A stretch of DNA of 64,000 nucleotides from an uncultured Pelagibacteraceae bacterium (lineage in GTDB: Bacteria; Pseudomonadota; Alphaproteobacteria; Pelagibacterales; Pelagibacteraceae), in NCBI GenBank assembly GCA_902564785.1, contig CACFCI010000001.1, positions 86,679-150,678 on the forward strand. The letters are read 5' to 3'. This document shows positions 10,390 to 19,047 of the stretch, piece after piece. Every line of letters begins with the position of its first letter. Positions within the stretch are counted from its first letter, which is position 1. The position numbers and the translations under genes are program-made. The notes below the pieces were generated by a model. That model saw only the letters and a program-made list of their open reading frames with translations. It searched no databases and was not told the DNA's origin.

Positions 10390-10902
10390 TTAACTATAGT
10401 AAATGTTAGTGATTATTCCTGGAGGAAATCTTAAACCTAAAATAGTTTCAAAAAATATAAAAACAATAATTGGGAAAATAATCCCAACTAGTAATAAATA
10501 AAATAATCTATTTTCTCCCCAACAATAAGAAACAAAGATAGATAAAGCTGAGATTGCTAAAAAGAAATCAAGTGTTTTAGAAACTACTACAAAAATAACA
10601 AAACTTGATAAAGTTAGAAAGAATGATCTTGGTAATTTTTTTTCAACTTTCCAGGGATTTTTAGTTGCCAAATAATAGATTAACAATGTCATTACTATTA
10701 TTAAGACTAAAAGTGCTTTTGGAAATGTTGCTGGCTGTATTCCTCTATTTAAAATTGGAGGAACAATATCAAAAGTAAAAGTTGTGATTAATAATGCTAC
10801 TGATATTAAAATAATTACAAGAGAAACTCTAAACTCATCTCTAAAAAAAAAGGGCAAACTTTTGTTTGCCCTTTTTTGTTTTTGTACATTTTTCATATTC
10901 AA
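10390..10902 (-). CDS. tctB: Tripartite tricarboxylate transporter small membrane subunit (TctB family)
   Basis: Short 4-TM protein between tctC and tctA. Confidence 0.85.
   Translation of the reverse strand: MNMKNVQKQKRANKSLPFFFRDEFRVSLVIILISVALLITTFTFDIVPPILNRGIQPATFPKALLVLIIVMTLLIYYLATKNPWKVEKKLPRSFFLTLSSFVIFVVVSKTLDFFLAISALSIFVSYCWGENRLFYLLLVGIIFPIIVFIFFETILGLRFPPGIITNIYYS
10846..10877 (-). terminator. Intrinsic terminator-like hairpin between tctC and tctB, inside the annotated tctB N-terminal codons
   Basis: Minus strand: AAAAAAGGGCAAAC-AAAA-GTTTGCCCTTTTTTTTT; perfect stem plus U-tract. Confidence 0.8.
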
Positions 10903-10919
10903 ATGTACTTTTAATTAGA

Positions 10920-11894
10920 TTAGTTAATGTAACCTAAAGCTTTAAGCTGTGCAGTCATCTCAGCAAGCATTTCTTCCATTTGCTTACCCCATTCATCTGC
11001 ACCTACAACACTTGTCTCATCAAGACCAATTTCTGTTAAGAAATTTTTGTAGTAATTGTGGCTCATAGCTTTCATCATTCCAGCTTCTAATTGTTTTACT
11101 CTGTCTGCTGGAGCACCTTTTTTAGTTACGAAACCTCTAACAGTAGATAAAGAAACAGGTATACCTAATTCTTTTGCTGTTGGAGAGTCTCCAATTTTAG
11201 CCATTCTATTATTTGCTAATACAACTGAAACACAAAGTTTTCCTTCATTAATTTCAGTCAATGCCTCACCTAAGTTTAAAACACCTACATCAATATCTCC
11301 TTTGATAAGGTTAGTTTTAATTGGTGCAACACCTTTGTAAGCGACGATAGTTGGATCTTTTAATCCACCTTTTTTTGTAAATGCAATTGCACTAACATCG
11401 TCAATACCACCAGTATGAGTAGTTCCATATTTTAGTGATTTTGATTTTTGAGTACTAATAAATTTTTTAGCATCTTTGATGTCGTTTTTACAATTTACAA
11501 CAAATAACTGAGGGTCATCTGTTCCTCTAGCAAGTGGTTGCATATCACTTAACTTAACTTTAGTTTTTCCTAAAGCCATAGACACTGCATGACCTGTTGT
11601 CCAAGTTAAAGTGTGATTTCCATCAGCTGGTAAAGACATCATATAATCCATAGATGCGGCCCCACCACCACCTTTTTTGTTTACTAATTGCATGTCTTGC
11701 TTAAGGACTCTTCTTGCTCTTAATAACATCATTCTAGTAGTAACGTCAGTTCCACCACCAAAACCAGCGTGTGTAATTGCTTGTATTGGGTGACCATCAG
11801 CTTTAGCTGATGTGATCATTAATGGAAGAGCTACAACAAAAAATTCAGTTACTAGAAAAGCAGCTGCTAAAAATAGTTTAAAGCTTTTTTTCAT
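10920..11894 (-). CDS. tctC: Tripartite tricarboxylate transporter substrate-binding protein (TctC/BugT family)
   Basis: Signal peptide, GGGTDVTTRMM, NKKGGGGAASMDYM, LEAGMMKAMSH; adjacent to tctBA. Confidence 0.92.
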   Translation of the reverse strand: MKKSFKLFLAAAFLVTEFFVVALPLMITSAKADGHPIQAITHAGFGGGTDVTTRMMLLRARRVLKQDMQLVNKKGGGGAASMDYMMSLPADGNHTLTWTTGHAVSMALGKTKVKLSDMQPLARGTDDPQLFVVNCKNDIKDAKKFISTQKSKSLKYGTTHTGGIDDVSAIAFTKKGGLKDPTIVAYKGVAPIKTNLIKGDIDVGVLNLGEALTEINEGKLCVSVVLANNRMAKIGDSPTAKELGIPVSLSTVRGFVTKKGAPADRVKQLEAGMMKAMSHNYYKNFLTEIGLDETSVVGADEWGKQMEEMLAEMTAQLKALGYIN

Positions 11895-11963
11895 TATTTC
11901 CCTCTTTAGTTAATTTATATTTAATAATTTAAACATAATCTGCTACAAGACGTAAAGAAAAAA

Positions 11964-12959
11964 ATGACTGAAAATAAATCTAACATTGCTCTTCTACTTG
12001 GTGATCCAGCTGGGATTGGACCAGAATTAATTTCAAAGCTTTTAAATGATGAGATGACAAAAAAAGCAAACATTGTCATAATTGGTGAAAAGCAAGTATT
12101 TGAAAGTGGAAATAATATTACAGGAATTTCACATAATATAGATGTTGTAGAAAATTTTGATGAGGTAAATTTTGATAAAGCAAATAGATTTTTATTAGAT
12201 ATTTCTAAAGGAAAAAATCATAAATATAAATTAGCGGAACCATCAAAAGAATCTGGAGAAAGCGTACTACAAGCTTTGGATTTAGCTTTAACTCTTGCTA
12301 AGGAAAAAAAAATAGATGCAATTAATTTTGCGCCAATGAATAAGACAAGTTTAAAACTTGGAGGCAACAAACATTCAGATGAATTACAGTTAATGGCTGA
12401 AAAACTTGAAGTAAATAGTTTTTGTTGTGAGTTTAATGTAATAGATAATTTTTGGACGGCAAGAGTAACATCTCATATTCCAATTAAAGAAGTTGCTCAA
12501 CACATTACTAAAGAAAATATCATGAAGCCTATAAAATTAATAAATGAGGTTATGGAGTTAAATGGTGTAAAGAATCCTAGAATTGCCATTCAAGCTCTTA
12601 ATCCTCACGCAGAGTTTGGTACAGAAGAAAAAGACGAAATCATTCCTGCAATTGAGGATGCAAAAAAACTTGGCTACAATGTTGATGGGCCATTGCCATG
12701 CGATACCTCTTTTGTCGTAGCCTACAAAAATAAAAACCATGATTGTATGGTTGGCATGTATCATGACGCGTTACAATCTGGTCTTAAAGCATTTGGTTTC
12801 GATAGAGGAGTAACAGTTCAGGGTGGATTAACAGTACCAGTAACTACTACTGCTCATGGGTCTGCATTTGCTATTGCAGGAAAAAATGAGGCTAACTTAG
12901 ATCCAATTTTAAACTCTTTTAAAATTGCTTTATCAATGTCGCAAAATAAGAAAAACTAA
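11964..12959 (+). CDS. PdxA family dehydrogenase (4-hydroxythreonine-4-phosphate / 4-phospho-threonate/erythronate dehydrogenase-like)
   Basis: GDPAGIGPEL, TSHIPIKEV, ALNPHAEFG, GPLPCDTSF, GMYHDALQSGLKAFGFDRGV; the three metal His are preserved. Confidence 0.9.
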   Translation: MTENKSNIALLLGDPAGIGPELISKLLNDEMTKKANIVIIGEKQVFESGNNITGISHNIDVVENFDEVNFDKANRFLLDISKGKNHKYKLAEPSKESGESVLQALDLALTLAKEKKIDAINFAPMNKTSLKLGGNKHSDELQLMAEKLEVNSFCCEFNVIDNFWTARVTSHIPIKEVAQHITKENIMKPIKLINEVMELNGVKNPRIAIQALNPHAEFGTEEKDEIIPAIEDAKKLGYNVDGPLPCDTSFVVAYKNKNHDCMVGMYHDALQSGLKAFGFDRGVTVQGGLTVPVTTTAHGSAFAIAGKNEANLDPILNSFKIALSMSQNKKN

Positions 12960-13717
12960 ATTAATCCTGCGTCCACTGTAAAGTTTTGTTTTGTACATCC
13001 TGATGAAACATCAGATGCTAAAAATAAAACCATTTTTGAAACATCTTCAGGTAATAATTGTTTTTTTAAAGCCTGATTTTTTAATATTTCCTTTTTAAAT
13101 TTTGGATTAAGCCACAATTTGGATTGTCTAGCTGTTGCGATTGAACCAGGTGCAATTGAGTTAATTCTTATATTATGTTTTCCTAAATCTCTTGCTAAAG
13201 ATCTTGTCAATCCATGAATTCCTGCTTTTGCAGTACTATATGCTGGAAACATTACTGCACCCCTAACCCAACTGACAGAACCTAAATTTATTATTGATCC
13301 ACCTTTGTTTTTTATCATGCTTTTTTTAACTGATTGTATTGCAAACAAATAATGCTTTAAATTAATCGCCATTCTATCATCCCAATATTTTTCTGTAATT
13401 TTCTCTAAACTATGTCTTTGGTCGTTAGAGGCATTATTAACTAAAATGTCAATAGGACCCTGTTTTTTGATAATGTTTAAAATTGATGATTTATATTTTT
13501 TAATATTTTTAATATTACATTCTACAAATGAAGGGGTTTTAAATTTTTTCTTTTTAATTTTATTTATAGTTTTTTTTGCCTCATTTTTATTAATATCAAA
13601 AAAATATACTTCAACTCCTTGCTCACAAAGATGTTCAACAATTGATGATCCTATACCCGAAGCTCCACCTGAAACTAAAGCTCTTTTATTTTTAAGATCA
13701 AAATATTCAGTTTTCAT
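12956..13717 (-). CDS. SDR family oxidoreductase, close paralog of the 2110-2871 SDR
   Basis: GGASGIG, NNASND, GSVSW...YSTAKAG; long shared strings with the first SDR. Confidence 0.92.
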   Translation of the reverse strand: MKTEYFDLKNKRALVSGGASGIGSSIVEHLCEQGVEVYFFDINKNEAKKTINKIKKKKFKTPSFVECNIKNIKKYKSSILNIIKKQGPIDILVNNASNDQRHSLEKITEKYWDDRMAINLKHYLFAIQSVKKSMIKNKGGSIINLGSVSWVRGAVMFPAYSTAKAGIHGLTRSLARDLGKHNIRINSIAPGSIATARQSKLWLNPKFKKEILKNQALKKQLLPEDVSKMVLFLASDVSSGCTKQNFTVDAGLI

Positions 13718-13731
13718 TTTTGGAAATAGTA

Positions 13732-14646
13732 TTAATAATTATTTAAATCTTCCATTGACGGCATTGAGGCTGCTGCGCCTTGTTTTGTAGTTGAAATTGC
13801 TCCTACCTTATTCGCAAAAGTGAGTGCTTCTTTAATATCTAAATCTTTTGATAACCCAACAGCTAAAGCACCGTTGAAAGCATCTCCTGCACCAGTAGTA
13901 TCAACGACTGGTTCTTTAAGTTTAAATGCATTCATGAAAAAATTTTCTTTATCATTTGCAAAATAACATCCTTTTTCACCTAAAGTTATAACTATGTTTT
14001 TAATACCTTTTTTTAAAAATTCCTCTGAGGCAATTTTTATATCTTTTTCAGTTTCAATTTTTTTATTTAAATAAAATTCAGCCTCAGTTTCATTAGGTGT
14101 AAAAAAATCAATTAATTTAAAATCATCATCATTAATTTGGCATGCAGGTGCTGGATTTAATATTGTGGTCAATTTATTTTCTTTAGCTTTCTTCAATGCA
14201 TATTTCGTAACATCATATGGTGTTTCCAGTTGTGTTAAAAATATTTCTGTATTTGCAATAAAATTTAAATTTTTTTCAATATCATCATTGATTAGTGTTC
14301 CAGCAGCACCTGGTATAATATTTATTGCGTTGTCTCCTGTTTTTTCATTGACCATTATTCCTGCAACTCCAGTTGAGTGATTTTTATCTTGAATAATAGA
14401 AGCAGTATCCATGCCCAATGATTTGTATAAATTTAAAGCCATCTCACCATTTTTGTCATTACCTATTTTTGTTATAAAATTTACTTTCCCGTTTAATTTA
14501 GCTGCAGCTATTGCTTGATTTGATCCTTTTCCACCTGGTCCAACAATGTGTTGTGAACCTAGAATTGTTTGACCTTTTTCAGGGATCGCATTAGCTATAA
14601 AGCAAAGGTCTGCTACGAATACACCAAATACTGATATGGTTTTCAT
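13732..14646 (-). CDS. rbsK: Ribokinase-like PfkB family carbohydrate kinase
   Basis: GPGGKGSNQAIAAAKL and DTTGAGDAFNGALAVGL signatures. Confidence 0.93.
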   Translation of the reverse strand: MKTISVFGVFVADLCFIANAIPEKGQTILGSQHIVGPGGKGSNQAIAAAKLNGKVNFITKIGNDKNGEMALNLYKSLGMDTASIIQDKNHSTGVAGIMVNEKTGDNAINIIPGAAGTLINDDIEKNLNFIANTEIFLTQLETPYDVTKYALKKAKENKLTTILNPAPACQINDDDFKLIDFFTPNETEAEFYLNKKIETEKDIKIASEEFLKKGIKNIVITLGEKGCYFANDKENFFMNAFKLKEPVVDTTGAGDAFNGALAVGLSKDLDIKEALTFANKVGAISTTKQGAAASMPSMEDLNNY

Positions 14647-14649
14647 TTT

Positions 14650-15111
14650 TTAAGTCCAAACGTTTCCGTCAGGTAAAATGACTCCTTTGGTAAGTATAAA
14701 ACAACCAAACGGTCTTGCATCTGTTGTGGTAACTATACAATAAGCTTTCTTGGCCTCTTGATAAAATTTTTGTCTTGAAATTGATCCTACATTCCAATTT
14801 TCGCCAGAGACTTTTTTTACAATATCAATAAATTCTTTATGAGTTTCAGTTAACTCTTCAGGTTTATCATCTACTTCCATCCTTAAAGCTGGAGACCCTC
14901 CTTTTGAATTAATAAAACTATCAAGTGGAAAAACTGAAAGTATGGCAGAGGCTGCTTCTTTAATCCCTACTCCATCTAATCTTATTACTTTTTCATTTGT
15001 TGTATTTGCAGGAAAATTCGCATCAGCTAATATTAATTTTTCTCCATGACCCATAGATCTTAAATGAAAAAGCAAATCAGGGCTTAAAACTGGATCAATT
15101 TTAATAAGCAT
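14650..15111 (-). CDS. fucU: RbsD/FucU family sugar mutarotase (FucU-like)
   Basis: LSPDLLFHLRSMGHGEKLILADANFPA, VIRLDGVGI, SRQKFYQEAKKAYCIV closely match FucU. Confidence 0.88.
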   Translation of the reverse strand: MLIKIDPVLSPDLLFHLRSMGHGEKLILADANFPANTTNEKVIRLDGVGIKEAASAILSVFPLDSFINSKGGSPALRMEVDDKPEELTETHKEFIDIVKKVSGENWNVGSISRQKFYQEAKKAYCIVTTTDARPFGCFILTKGVILPDGNVWT

Positions 15112-15130
15112 AAATTATTATATTACATAA

Positions 15131-15165
15131 AAAAAAAGGGTGGAATTAAATTCCACCCTTTTTTT
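15131..15165 (-). terminator. Intrinsic terminator downstream of sugar SBP gene
   Basis: GGGTGGAA-TTAAA-TTCCACCC flanked by A-run and T-run. Confidence 0.85.
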
Positions 15166-15183
15166 AAAGTATATATCTATCGA

Positions 15184-16107
15184 TTATTTAAAATCGTTAG
15201 CGTTTTCTTTTGTTACTAATTGTGTTCCTGTATCAATGTTTGGATCAATACTTCCACCATTAGCTAATTCTAGAGCATATTTAACTCCATATGCACCCAT
15301 GTTGTAAGAAAACTGTGCGATTGTTGCTGTCATTTCTCCTTTTAAGATACTCGTAGCTGCATCTGGAGTAGCATCAAAACCTACAACAATAACATTATTC
15401 ATATCTGCATCTTTTAGAGCTTGCATAGCGCCTAAGCCCATATTATCGTTTGATGCAAATATTGCTTTGATGTTTGGATTTTTTAAGATGATTGACTCCG
15501 TTACAGATCTTCCTTTTGCAGTATCCCACTCAGCAGTTTGAGTTGCTACAATATTTAGACCACAATTTTTGAAACCTTTAATTGCACCATCTCTTCTAAG
15601 CAAAGCTGTAGATTGAGATTCAATACCAGTTAAAATTGCAACATCTGAACCTTTTGGAGTTTTGTCACAAATAAATTTAGCAGCTAACTCTGCACCATTC
15701 ATGTTGTTCGTTCCAATAAAAGTTACTCCTTCATTAATTCCTTTTGTATCCACGAATACAACTGGAACACCACTTTTAATAGCATCATCTACGATTGGAG
15801 CAAAAGCATTTGGATCTCCTGGCGCTAAAGCTATTGCATCAACACCTTTTGCAAGTTGATCCTCTACTTGGTTAATCTGAGCTTGTACATCACCTTCTTG
15901 CGGTGGTGCAACCAAAACTAAATCAACACCTAATTTTGCTGCTTCTTCTTTAGCTCCTTTTTCTACAGATGCCCAAAAAGGATTACCTGATCCAGGTCCT
16001 TTAATGCTGAATAATATTTTTTTTCCAGCAAATGCCCCTGTTGAAAAACTTGCTAATAGAAAAACAGAAGTAATAATTACACTAATTATTTTTATTAAGT
16101 TTTTCAT
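15184..16107 (-). CDS. Sugar ABC transporter substrate-binding protein (RbsB family)
   Basis: Signal peptide; Peripla_BP_4 type sequence (KGPGSGNPFWASVEKGAKEEAAKLGVDL, NDNMGLGAMQAL, VVGFDATPDA). Confidence 0.94.
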   Translation of the reverse strand: MKNLIKIISVIITSVFLLASFSTGAFAGKKILFSIKGPGSGNPFWASVEKGAKEEAAKLGVDLVLVAPPQEGDVQAQINQVEDQLAKGVDAIALAPGDPNAFAPIVDDAIKSGVPVVFVDTKGINEGVTFIGTNNMNGAELAAKFICDKTPKGSDVAILTGIESQSTALLRRDGAIKGFKNCGLNIVATQTAEWDTAKGRSVTESIILKNPNIKAIFASNDNMGLGAMQALKDADMNNVIVVGFDATPDAATSILKGEMTATIAQFSYNMGAYGVKYALELANGGSIDPNIDTGTQLVTKENANDFK

Positions 16108-16218
16108 ATATTTCCCCTTAGTTATTTTTTAAAATTAAATTTAATCGAAATTTTAAAAAAAATTCAACTGTTAATAAGAACAGTTCTAAATAAGATTAAA
16201 ACAACTAATACGTGTAAA

Positions 16219-17232
16219 TTATTTTCTTGTTCCAATATCTCTTCTTAGTACATCAATATAAACAGCTAAAACTATAATTGAGCCAATTAACACTTGTTGC
16301 CAAAATGAACTTACATCCATTAAGTTTAATCCATTACGAAGAATACCCATAATCATAACTCCAGCAAAAACTCCAAGCACAGTTCCTCTTCCTCCAAAAA
16401 AACTTGCTCCACCAATAATACAAGCAGCAATCGCATCGAGTTCTGACTGAAGACCAGCATTTGGATATCCTGAGTCAGTTCTTCCAGCTAAAATCAAAGC
16501 GCCAATACCAGATAAAAAACCACACAAAGAATAAACAATAATCAAAATTTTATTTACATTTATTCCTGAAGCTCTAGCTGCATTTGGATTTCCTCCAATT
16601 GCATAGATCCATTTACCAGTTTTGCTCTTATTTAAAAAAATCCAAAAAATTATATAAACAATTGCAATTAATACTAAACTTACAGGTAAATATTGAGATT
16701 TTTCTAACCCTAACCATTGAAGATCAATTCTTCCATGTCCCAAATATCTAACTTCATCTGTAAAACCACTAATAGGAGTACCACCTGAAATTAAATTTCC
16801 TGCACCTCTAAATATATAAAGTGTACCCAAAGTCATTATAAAAGGATGAGGCATCCGTAATAAAGTAATGCCTAAACCATTAAATAACCCACATAAAAAA
16901 CCTGCAATCAATGGTGTAAGCACCACAATGAACCAGGGGGCTCCTGCTTTAGCAACGACAGCTAAAATCATAAGAGACAACATCATTATAGAGCCAACAG
17001 AAAGATCAATTCCTGCAGTTACAATTACCATAAATACTCCTAGAGCTAGCATTGATTGCCAGGATATTTGTTTAAAAACATTGGTTACATTTCTCCAAGA
17101 AAGAAACACATCTGGTTGTAAAATATGCATTACCAGAATCATAAGAACTAACAAAAGAAGTATTCCATACTTTTCAAAGTATGGAATTAATTTTAAGTGC
17201 AAACTTTCTATTTTTTTATCTTTATCTTCCAT
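16219..17232 (-). CDS. Sugar ABC transporter permease (RbsC family)
   Basis: GIDLSVGSIMMLS, GGNPNAARASGINV, LDAIAACIIGGASFFGGRGTV. The ORF track begins at 17337, but MEDKDKKIESL at 17232 avoids overlap with the ATPase. Confidence 0.94.
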   Translation of the reverse strand: MEDKDKKIESLHLKLIPYFEKYGILLLLVLMILVMHILQPDVFLSWRNVTNVFKQISWQSMLALGVFMVIVTAGIDLSVGSIMMLSLMILAVVAKAGAPWFIVVLTPLIAGFLCGLFNGLGITLLRMPHPFIMTLGTLYIFRGAGNLISGGTPISGFTDEVRYLGHGRIDLQWLGLEKSQYLPVSLVLIAIVYIIFWIFLNKSKTGKWIYAIGGNPNAARASGINVNKILIIVYSLCGFLSGIGALILAGRTDSGYPNAGLQSELDAIAACIIGGASFFGGRGTVLGVFAGVMIMGILRNGLNLMDVSSFWQQVLIGSIIVLAVYIDVLRRDIGTRK

Positions 17233-17233
17233 A

Positions 17234-17983
17234 TTATTTTTTACCCATGATCCATCCAATAACTTCGTCTCTTGAAGTATTTGAAAGGCTAGCTTCTGCA
17301 AAATTAGTTCCTTGGAATAAAGCCATAACACGATCACAAACTGTAAAAATATCGTCCATTCTATGACTTATTACAATCACTCCAACACCTGTTTTTTTTA
17401 AACTATTAATAAGATCTAAAACTTTACCTACTTCTTTTATTGCTAATGCTGCAGTTGGTTCATCCATAATTACTACCTTAGCATTAAAGGCTGTTGATCT
17501 TGCGATTGCCACAGCTTGTCTTTGACCACCTGAAAGTTCCTCTACTTTTTGATCGGCACTTTTTACATTTATTTTTAACTTATCTAAATGAGCATTAGTT
17601 AACTCTTTAATTTTATTAAAATCTAATAGTTTTAAAAATCCTAAATTTTTTGTTGGCTCTCTTCCTAAAAAAATATTTTCACCAATAGGTAAATTACCTG
17701 CTAAAGCAAGATCTTGATAAACCATTTCTAAACCTAAATTTTGAGAGTCTCTTGGACTTTCTAATATTTCTTCTTTGCCTTGGAAAAATAAAGACCCTGC
17801 GCTTGGTTTATAAAGTCCCGACAAAACTTTCATTAAAGTTGATTTTCCTGCTCCGTTATCTCCAACTACACCCAAACATTCTCCAGCATGAACCTTTAGG
17901 TTAACATTTTCTAATGCAGTAATAGTTCCAAAATATTTTGTTATTCCTTTAGCTTCTAAGAGTGGATTGCTAGCTGACGACAT
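17234..17983 (-). CDS. Sugar ABC transporter ATP-binding protein, single NBD (FrcA-like)
   Basis: [41 protein letters not shown]. Confidence 0.94.
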   Translation of the reverse strand: MSSASNPLLEAKGITKYFGTITALENVNLKVHAGECLGVVGDNGAGKSTLMKVLSGLYKPSAGSLFFQGKEEILESPRDSQNLGLEMVYQDLALAGNLPIGENIFLGREPTKNLGFLKLLDFNKIKELTNAHLDKLKINVKSADQKVEELSGGQRQAVAIARSTAFNAKVVIMDEPTAALAIKEVGKVLDLINSLKKTGVGVIVISHRMDDIFTVCDRVMALFQGTNFAEASLSNTSRDEVIGWIMGKK

Positions 17984-18005
17984 AATTTATAAAATTATTA
18001 AAATA

Positions 18006-19028
18006 TCAATTAATTGCAACTGGTTTTGAGGCCAATAACCCTACTGTTTTCAATTGAGCTTGTTTGCAAAATTTTGGTTTTAAATTTTTTGAAATTAGAT
18101 GCATGTCCTTTAAAACTATATCCCCCATACTATAAAAGGCCTCTGTCAAAGCTCCTGCTCTGTGCGCAGAAAACAAAATGTTTTTAACTTTCCTAATTGG
18201 GTCATTTTTTCTCACCGGTTCTTCAGGAAATACATCCGTAGCTACATATATATCTCCCTTTTTAACTCTCTTGATTAAATCTTTAAAATTTACAACTGCT
18301 GCTCGACTCATCAATATGAATAATGAGTTAGGTTTCATTTTGTTAATTAAATTTTTATTTACTAAATTTTTATTCTTAGTTGTTACAGCTGCTAAAATAT
18401 AAATAATTTCACATGTTTTAAACATTTGATTTAAATTAACAGGTTTAAATCCGAAACTTTTGATTTTATTATTTGATAACCAGGGGTCATAAACATTTAT
18501 ATCTTTAGTAAATGGTAGTAACATTGGATATAAAGATTTAGCTAAATCACCAAAACCCAGTAATCCAATTTTTTTTCCTGATAATAACGATGCATTTAAA
18601 TTACTTTCTAATCCATATTTTTCCAAACCTTTTACAAAATCAAAATGAGCATTGTGAATATTCCTTAATAGAGAAAGTGTCATTCCTAATGCAATTTCAG
18701 CGACAGGCTTTGAAAATACTGGAGAAGTTGCAATAACATGTATTCCCTTTTTAGCACAATAAACATAATCAACGTTATTCATAAAATTACTTTCAACATT
18801 GATTATAGCTTTTAATTTTTTTGCTTTTGACAAAATTTTTTTATCTAAATCTGGCTGACCCATAATAAAAGTAACATTATCAATATATTTTTCATAAAAT
18901 TGTCTTTTGTTTTTGTTGGGTGCTATTAAAACCTTATATTTTGATTTTAATTCTTTTAATTTTTTTTTAGTAAAAATAAGATCTAATGTTCTTGGGAAAG
19001 GATCAGATATAACAATTGGTTTTTTCAT
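18006..19028 (-). CDS. D-isomer-specific 2-hydroxyacid dehydrogenase family protein
   Basis: Rossmann GLLGFGDLAKSL, MSRAAVVN, DVFPEEPV, SAHRAG (R/E/H triad). Confidence 0.85.
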   Translation of the reverse strand: MKKPIVISDPFPRTLDLIFTKKKLKELKSKYKVLIAPNKNKRQFYEKYIDNVTFIMGQPDLDKKILSKAKKLKAIINVESNFMNNVDYVYCAKKGIHVIATSPVFSKPVAEIALGMTLSLLRNIHNAHFDFVKGLEKYGLESNLNASLLSGKKIGLLGFGDLAKSLYPMLLPFTKDINVYDPWLSNNKIKSFGFKPVNLNQMFKTCEIIYILAAVTTKNKNLVNKNLINKMKPNSLFILMSRAAVVNFKDLIKRVKKGDIYVATDVFPEEPVRKNDPIRKVKNILFSAHRAGALTEAFYSMGDIVLKDMHLISKNLKPKFCKQAQLKTVGLLASKPVAIN

Positions 19029-19047
19029 TAATTGTATAACAAACTTA

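Noticed and set aside
16868-17275. 135-aa plus ORF
   Set aside because: Antisense to RbsC-like permease; low-complexity translation.
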